Below are positions 57,849-64,000 of a stretch of 64,000 nucleotides of DNA, one piece after another. The DNA is taken from the NCBI GenBank assembly GCA_036873755.1, contig JAVTVY010039241.1:1-64000 (forward strand), read 5' to 3'. The translations under genes and the position numbers were made by a program. Positions within the stretch are counted from its first letter, which is position 1, and the number at the start of each line of letters is the position of its first letter. The DNA is from Hanleya hanleyi. Lineage: Eukaryota > Mollusca > Polyplacophora > Lepidopleurida > Hanleyidae. The notes below the pieces were generated by a model, which had not been told where the DNA came from, ran no database searches, and saw nothing but the letters and a program-made list of their open reading frames with translations.

Positions 57849-59384
57849 TTTGCTGTAATTTTATACATAAATCATTACAAACGTTCAATTTTGGGCTTTC
57901 TGTTCAAAATTGGGTCACAACTCTTTATAATAATGTTGTTTTCACAAGTAACCATTAATGGGCATATGACACCTTCCTTCATGTCAGGTAGAGTTTGTCG
58001 TCAAGGCGATCCGCTCTCTTCTTATTTATCCCTGCTGTGTGTAGAAATTGTTGGAATCAAGCTTCGCTCAGAACATGAAGTGATGGAGATTTATCAAGAA
58101 GATGTGGAATATTGACTGTCATAATACGCAGATGATACGACAATTATTCTTGGTGGCTCTGAGCGTTCTTTGAGATCCACCCTGGCTCTATTGGAGGAAT
58201 TTTCAAGAATATCCAGACTTGTTACACAAGCTATGTGGATAGGCTCGAAACGTGGTTCAGATTAAAAAAAATCTGAACTGGACAGATAAAATGTGCTTAT
58301 CATGAATAATATTTCAAACAGATCTGGAGAGAATTTTCCCTCAAACTGAGTGATATAGAATATTTGATCAAGAATAGGAAAAGGAGTAAACTCACCGTGA
58401 ATAGACGGATTGTGGTTGTGAACTGTTGATTATATCGAAAATAACTCATGTATTAACTAATTTCCCCGCCCCAAAAGGAGATTTCTTGAAAAAGTTTAAT
58501 TCTCGTTGCTTCGGTTTATTTGAGATGATGTTCCTGATAAAGTAGCTAGAAACATCATGGTTCGGGATTACAGCGGAGGGGACTTCGCATGGTTGATTTA
58601 ATAGTACTCAATAACTCTTTTGAAAATTACATGGATGAGAAGAATATAATACAGTAGAACTACCACCTAGCAAAGTTAACTAGGAGAGAGTTTTGGTGAT
58701 AGTTTAAATGAAATTTACGTATATGACAGTTATTTACTGGAAAATATTAATACCAAATATATTTTGGAAAGAATATATACAGTGTTTAAAGGTAAATGTT
58801 CATAACTGTAAATATCAGCCTGTATGGTACAATAACTTAATGCAAGTTAGTAGAGCGCCAGTATTCTATAAGAGATGGGCAGAGAAATATACTTTATATG
58901 CTTACGATTTTTGTAATAACGACGGAAAGTTTATTGATTTGAAACACTGGCCGTGTGGTATTAAAATCAATTTTTGAAGTGACGCTGTGTATAGAAAAGC
59001 ACAATGTGAATAGTTATCATACTTCAAATTATGGCATTTTTTGTATTTTTTGAAAGTTTATATAATGAACTACATAACTAACAGATGTAAACATGTTTGA
59101 GGCGATTATGGCGTCATAATTAATCAAACCACATAGAAATATATCATACGTTACTAATGATCGGAGATAATGTCCTTTATATATAGAAAGCATGTTTAGG
59201 GGCTATCCGCATAATGTAATATGGTCGAATTTCCAAGAAGTAACACAATTCTGGAATGAGGGGTACAGATAGGAAAATACACGATGCGTTGTGATTCAAA
59301 CTATGACATATTTGGTATTTTTGGAAAGACTATATTATATACTAGATAACTATGCCACATTTGAACATATAGTCCAGTCAATAT

Positions 59385-59510
59385 GTGAAAAAATGTGTCC
59401 AATCTCATAAAAGCGTGAATTTAAGCCCAAAGGCACATCGTGGACGGGGGAGCATTTCTAGATATGAAGTCACCGCGAACTTTTCCTATGTAGGCCACAG
59501 CGGTCATTTT
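59385..59510 (+). repeat. Dispersed repeat fragment (GGAGCATTTCTAGATATG family)
   Basis: Matches the reverse complement of about 63670-63780 (CATAAAAGC, GGGGAGCATTTCTAGATATG, CATGTAGGTCACA). It is cut short where the satellite-bearing element begins at about 59510. Confidence 0.6.
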
Positions 59511-61080
59511 TATACGCCCGCCAAAAGGCGGATGTATTATGTGATGGCAGTTTCCGTCCGTGTGTCCGTCCGTCCGTCCCTCGTGTCCGGTCTATATCTG
59601 GGACAGTTTTCTATCTACAGTTCCAATTTTTGGTGAGTGGATGTGTCGCGTACCAAAATCAAGGTCGAGGTCAGAGGTCAAAGGTCACAGGCCTAAAAAA
59701 CAGGAAATCACTGAAGTGTTCGTGTCCGGTCGATATCTGTGACCGTTTTCTATACACAGTTGCATTTTTTTTTGAGTGGATACGTTAGCTGTAGGCGATG
59801 TGTCGCGCACCAAAATTGAGGTCGAGGTCACCGGTCAAAGGTCACTGTTGCCTAAAATCAGGAAATCATTGATCATTGACAGTTTTCTATCCACAGTGGA
59901 TGTCCTAGGGGGAACGATGTGTTGCATACCAAATGTAGGTCGAGGTCAGATGTCAAAGGTCAGTATGACCGAAAAATCAGGAAATCATTAAAAATTTCAA
60001 TTTTTTTGTGAGTGGATTCAATAGGGAAAAATGAAGTGTCGCATACCAAAAAATAGGTCATTGTCGAAGGTTAAAGGTCACTGTGACCCCAAAATCAGGA
60101 AATTATTAAAAATAACATGTTTTTGTGTCCGTAGGCACATTAGGGAGACACGATGTGTCACATACCAAAATGTAGGTCAGGGTCAAAGGTCAAGGTCACT
60201 GTGACCCCAAAACCGTGAAATTGTTAAAAATTAAGATTTTTTGTGTCCATTGAGAAATTACGGGGAGCCGTTTTGTCGTGCACCAAAATTTAGATGCAGG
60301 TCAATAGTCAAGGTCACTGTGACCCCAGAATCAAGATCAAAGGTCAACGTGACATAAAAATCAAGAAATCATTAAAAATTACAAATTTTTTGTGAGTGGA
60401 TTTAATAGGGGGAAATGAAGTGTCGCATACCAACAATTAGGTCAAGGTCAAAGGTCACTGTGACCCAAAATTATAAAATTATTAAAAATAACTTTTTTTA
60501 ATTCAGCAGATACGTTAGGGGGACACGATGTGTCACATATCAAAATGTAGGTCAAGGTCAAAGTCACTGTGACCCCAACATCGTGAAATTGTTAAAAATC
60601 ATGATTTTTTGTGTCCACTGAGAAATTACGGAGAGATGTTTGTTATGTGCCATAATTTAGGTCAAGGTCAATAGTCAAGGTCACTGTGACTCGAATCAAG
60701 AAATCTTTAAAAAAAAAATTTCTTATGTCAGTAGATACATTAGGGGGACATGATGTGTCACGTACCAAAATGTCGGTCAAGGCCGAACGTCAAGGGTATT
60801 GTGACCCCCAAAATCATGAAATTCATAAAAATCATGACTTTTGTGCCCGTTGATACATTGAGGGAAGACGATGTACCGTGCACCAAAATTTAGGTCAAGG
60901 TCAAAGGTCAATGTCACTTTGACCCCAAAACCAGGAAATCATTAAAAATAACTTTTTTTTCTGCCAGTAGATACATTACAGGGACATGATGTTACATGCC
61001 AAAATTTGTGTCAAAGGTCAAGGTCACTGTGGCACTAAAATCAAAAAATCATTAAAAGTCACATTTTTATATACCTGTCG
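59510..61080. repeat. Satellite-bearing element with about ten AGGTCAAAGGTCACTGTGACC units
   Basis: Diverged units of about 110-180 bases each contain a GATGTGTCACATACCAAAAT block, AAGGTCAAAGGTCACTGTGA, CCCCAAAATCAGGAAATCAT and a T-run. Before them lies a CGCCCGCCAAAAGGCGGATG stem and a (CCGT)n run (59550-59580); after them comes TATATACCTGTCGAAGACGA. The whole looks like one non-autonomous element with internal tandem repeats. Confidence 0.8.
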
Positions 61081-61734
61081 AAGACGAGGTCGTGTAATGA
61101 GATGTTGCTTTCTTTCCATTCATCCATTGTTGTCCATGCGATATCTCTAGTTCCAAGGTATGGGTTGGTACCAAACTTTGAGTATACCTTACTCGCATGG
61201 CAAGGAGGTGCCATACATTTTCAGATCAATTGCCCAAGGTCAAGGTCACAGTCCCCCAAAACTGATTCAAGTTTAGCTGACTATGTTTTAGGTTGGAATA
61301 TTCAGAGTTCACTCCTCTACATGTATATGGTATTTGTCCTGGGGAGTTGCCTCCCATGTTTGAAACAGTTACATTTAGTTAAACTGTTGTGAAATAAAAA
61401 CCATACATTTACTAATTTAACGGGGAGAGGAGTACTTTATAAACTTCATACCTGTTTATTAACTCAAGAACAAAGGTTTATTTCATCACTTTCGTCTTCC
61501 TTCATGAAAAATTCTCTCGCCTGAAAGGAATCCATTTGCAGAAAAACTACTACTTTCTTGTGTTTGACTATTGTCGATTCCAGTGTGGGATATGGGAGCT
61601 CTCGGATCTTGCTTCAAGGTCAACTAGCTACCAAGAATTAAGCTCATTTTAGTTTATCATTCAATATAAGATGTGATATATGTTACATTCTCAGAAGCAC
61701 AAAATTGTAGACCTTTCTCTGGATTGCTAGCTAC
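61081..61734. other. Flank of the satellite-bearing element
   Basis: Contains a degenerate CAAGGTCAAGGTCACAG block near 61230 that resembles the preceding array, then AT-rich DNA with no coding support. Confidence 0.4.
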
Positions 61735-61985
61735 CAATTGGAATCAAGGCTATTAAGCAACCTTGAAATTTGGACCAATGTAATTCCAGATATACGGGCG
61801 TATATTGAAGCCGCTTGTGCCCTTGTTCAAAATGACCATCAGAGGCTCATATTAGCATCCGGAATCCTGCACTGTTTTATCTGTTTGGAAATATTTTTGG
61901 TGGTAATTTGTCAGAATATTGATAGAAAATCCCATATCAATGATAGACATGTAATATGACCACGGCAGTCATCTTGGATTTCAAG
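61735..61985 (+). repeat. Dispersed repeat, related inverted copy at 63540-63700
   Basis: GCATCCGGAATCCTGCACTG and TTTGTCAGAATATTGATAGA match the minus strand of about 63540-63660. The open frames in both places come from the repeat and are not preserved. Confidence 0.6.
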
Positions 61986-63370
61986 ATGGTCGCCATATTA
62001 AGCCGATCACAATCAGTAATTTATTAATCGCACAATATATATGCATTATTTCTGTTGATTCGCTGTTATTTTAGGTGTATATGACGACGAATATGTCACA
62101 ATAGTTATGGTGTAATACTGGCCACCTTGGAATTCCAAGATGGCCGTCATCTGAGCCTTATTTTAGTTCATATCTATATATCTATTCCAAATGCACACTC
62201 GCAAACTTCGAGATTAAGATGACTCCGCTATAAATTTGAGTGTTCCCGTGAAGACAATACCGGTCATCTAAGGTTTCGAATTGGCGACCACAGGAAATCT
62301 TTTTTAAAAATCTTCAACCTTTCAACCAAGTTATAAACTTGATTTGGGAATAAAACCTTCCATAAACACATGTTTCTCATCCTAGCCTACACTACCTGGT
62401 TGTATCAGATTATGCTTATAATATCGACATTTCTAATCCACATAATTACTAAATTATAATTATGACGTACGGGGCTCCATACGTACTCGATAGTCTTAAA
62501 AAGTCTTCAAGTTGATGGAAAGAATAGGAATAGACGTCTATGCATTCAGTCATATTACTATATATGATAATATATCATACTGTGGATACATAATATGCAC
62601 TCTCCCCTCATAATACAATATTACAAACTATATATAGCGCTTCACCTGTACCGTCTTGAAGGTACGGTTATATACCTGTCCACATCATGTGAATATATCT
62701 TAGAATCTGAGAAATAGAAACGCATGGTCGGATAGAACTAACTGTATTACAGAAAAGGCAAACTACACCTCTCATGCGAACTTCCGTCCCCTGAAATAAA
62801 TGAGAGACAGGATACATACGATGGAATACTTCTTAGCTAATGTGAACTCACATCACCTGACATAACAGAGACACCAGAGGGCATAAGATAGGATGGTCAA
62901 ATGCTTCGAAACGTATAGTTTACTTAACACAATAATGCAATGACGTTACGGTAGTCCCAATCCGGGAAGTTGAATGCTACATGTTATTCGTCATTGAATT
63001 ATCGTCACAGATGAGTTCATCAAAGCTTATAGCGAGAAAAAAGTTTAATGATGCTGACCAGACAACACGATTGTCATGTCATTCAAACTCGATGGAATTT
63101 GCAAAACAGGCAAGGTGCTTAAACTACCCCTTGAGCTCCGGATTAGTTATAATATGAAAAGTAATGGTATTAATAGCCAAAATCAAGAAATCTTAAGTGA
63201 AAGAGGCTAACCCATAACAACTTAACTAGTTTCTCTAAGTAATGGTTTGCTAGGTGATTGAACTCATCACATAAGCGCAGTATCGTGTACCGACCCAAAC
63301 TATATTCACAGTTTATTTCATTACTATTGAACCAAGACATACACTCAGAAAAAGGTATATAGACATATAT
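61986..63370. other. Intronic or intergenic stretch without recognised genes
   Basis: AT-rich. Short AAGATGGCCGTCAT-type blocks occur near 61983-62160. No Ig or FNIII exon of contactin was recognised. Confidence 0.4.
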
Positions 63371-63790
63371 ATTAAATGATACATTTATATGGGGAATAAC
63401 GTATACTTCGTATGCTTTTAGACATATTTCGCTCAGAACATATACGTCGAGACGAATTGCATGGGTTTAAGCTTGAATATGCGAAATATAGTGCGTTTTT
63501 TAGCAATGGTGATGATCGACTCGGCGATATGACCATATTTATTTGTCTAAATTTGATATAACACTTGTCATCAATATTCTGACAACTGATCCGAAAAATA
63601 ATTTGCAAACAGAAGAAAAAATGCAGGATTCCAGATGATAATATGGGATTCTGTTCTGTGGAGTTGCCTTCCATGTGACCTACATGGTACACCTACGGTG
63701 GCTCCATATCTAGAAATGCTCCCCAGGCCTCGATGTACACGTATGCTAAATTTCATGCTTTTATGAAAAAGACACAATTCGATGGAAAAT
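63371..63790 (-). repeat. Inverted copy of the 59.4/61.8-kb dispersed repeat
   Basis: On the minus strand the order is CATAAAAGC, GGGGAGCATTTCTAGATATG, ATGTAGGTCACATGGAAGGC, then the TCTGGAATCCTGCATTTTTT block. This shows that the fragments at 59.4 and 61.8 kb belong to one family. Confidence 0.58.
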
Positions 63791-64000
63791 CTGCACATTA
63801 TTACTGGACTAATATTCGAGGTGATGCTGACGTCATAATACATGTCATGAGCCTTGTTCAAAATGACAAAGATCCCCGTCCTATTAACTTTATGATCAAT
63901 GAAGCAGCTACATTTTTACTATACAATACTTAAAAGTTCATGTTTTGGTACAGAAATAAAAATATGCAATCCCCATAGTGGACATTTTTTCTGTTCATTT

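Larger units (their letters stand above)
55060..58980 (+). mobile_element. Decayed LINE (L1/Tx1-like), split by an insertion at 55447-57848
   Basis: Plus-strand RT pieces in order, in shifting frames: TMIPKGGKTKDHIK (about 55180), MLSIDFEKAFDSVS (to 55446), FIHKSLQTFNFG (from about 57855), RVCRQGDPLSSYLSLLCVEI (about 57990-58050), YADDTTIILGGSERSLRSTL (about 58127-58190) and the C-terminal PVWYNNLMQVSRAPVFYKRW (about 58830-58880). The FYADD catalytic region survives as YADD. Frameshifts and stops make it inactive. It lies in the contactin intron after the Ig3 start exon. Confidence 0.78.

Noticed and set aside
54363..64000. Further contactin exons (Ig3 second half onwards)
   Set aside because: No frame with the expected Trp and second Cys next to a phase-2 acceptor was found by eye; repeats dominate this stretch.

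Overview
The window is a repeat-rich, intron-rich animal genome segment, most probably from a marine gastropod mollusc. The support is a SINE core at 17755-17773 of the GTCGTAAGAGGCGACTAAC type with an (ACTC)n tail, which I associate with gastropod genomes from memory, plus animal-type exon/intron structure, a contactin gene of the invertebrate type and several mollusc-like repeat families. There are no bacterial features. Nearly all short ORFs are chance or repeat ORFs; real coding sequence was found by joining exons through splice-site phase.

Layout. (1) About 1003-14024, minus strand: nine coding exons of a secreted protein with a signal peptide, EGF-like repeats and a conserved extracellular module with an SNEVWN motif. 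A TATA box lies just upstream of its first exon. The gene runs off the left edge, and its introns carry inverted-repeat elements and a large satellite array. (2) About 14.6-38.9 kb: an intergenic stretch of roughly 25 kb made mostly of repeats. It holds a tandem pair of a dispersed repeat, a SINE, a giant foldback palindrome (about 18.12-29.98 kb) with arms of about 3.8 kb, and a second foldback element at 36.69-37.95 kb. (3) 38956-54362, plus strand: ten coding exons of a contactin (signal peptide, C-type lectin-like domain, Ig1, Ig2, an 18-codon in-phase microexon, start of Ig3). The gene continues past the right edge. Its third intron holds a 3.3-kb palindromic minisatellite and its fourth a reverse-transcriptase remnant. 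(4) 54.7-64 kb: the next contactin intron, with a second fragment of that retroelement, a decayed LINE split by a 2.4-kb insertion that contains a 1.4-kb palindrome, and a satellite array with oestrogen-response-like palindromes.

The two genes are transcribed away from each other. Both encode secreted or cell-surface proteins. Nothing in the sequence links them functionally. Splice phases agree at every junction reported, which is the strongest evidence for both models. Repeat boundaries were read by eye and are approximate unless a target-site duplication is stated.
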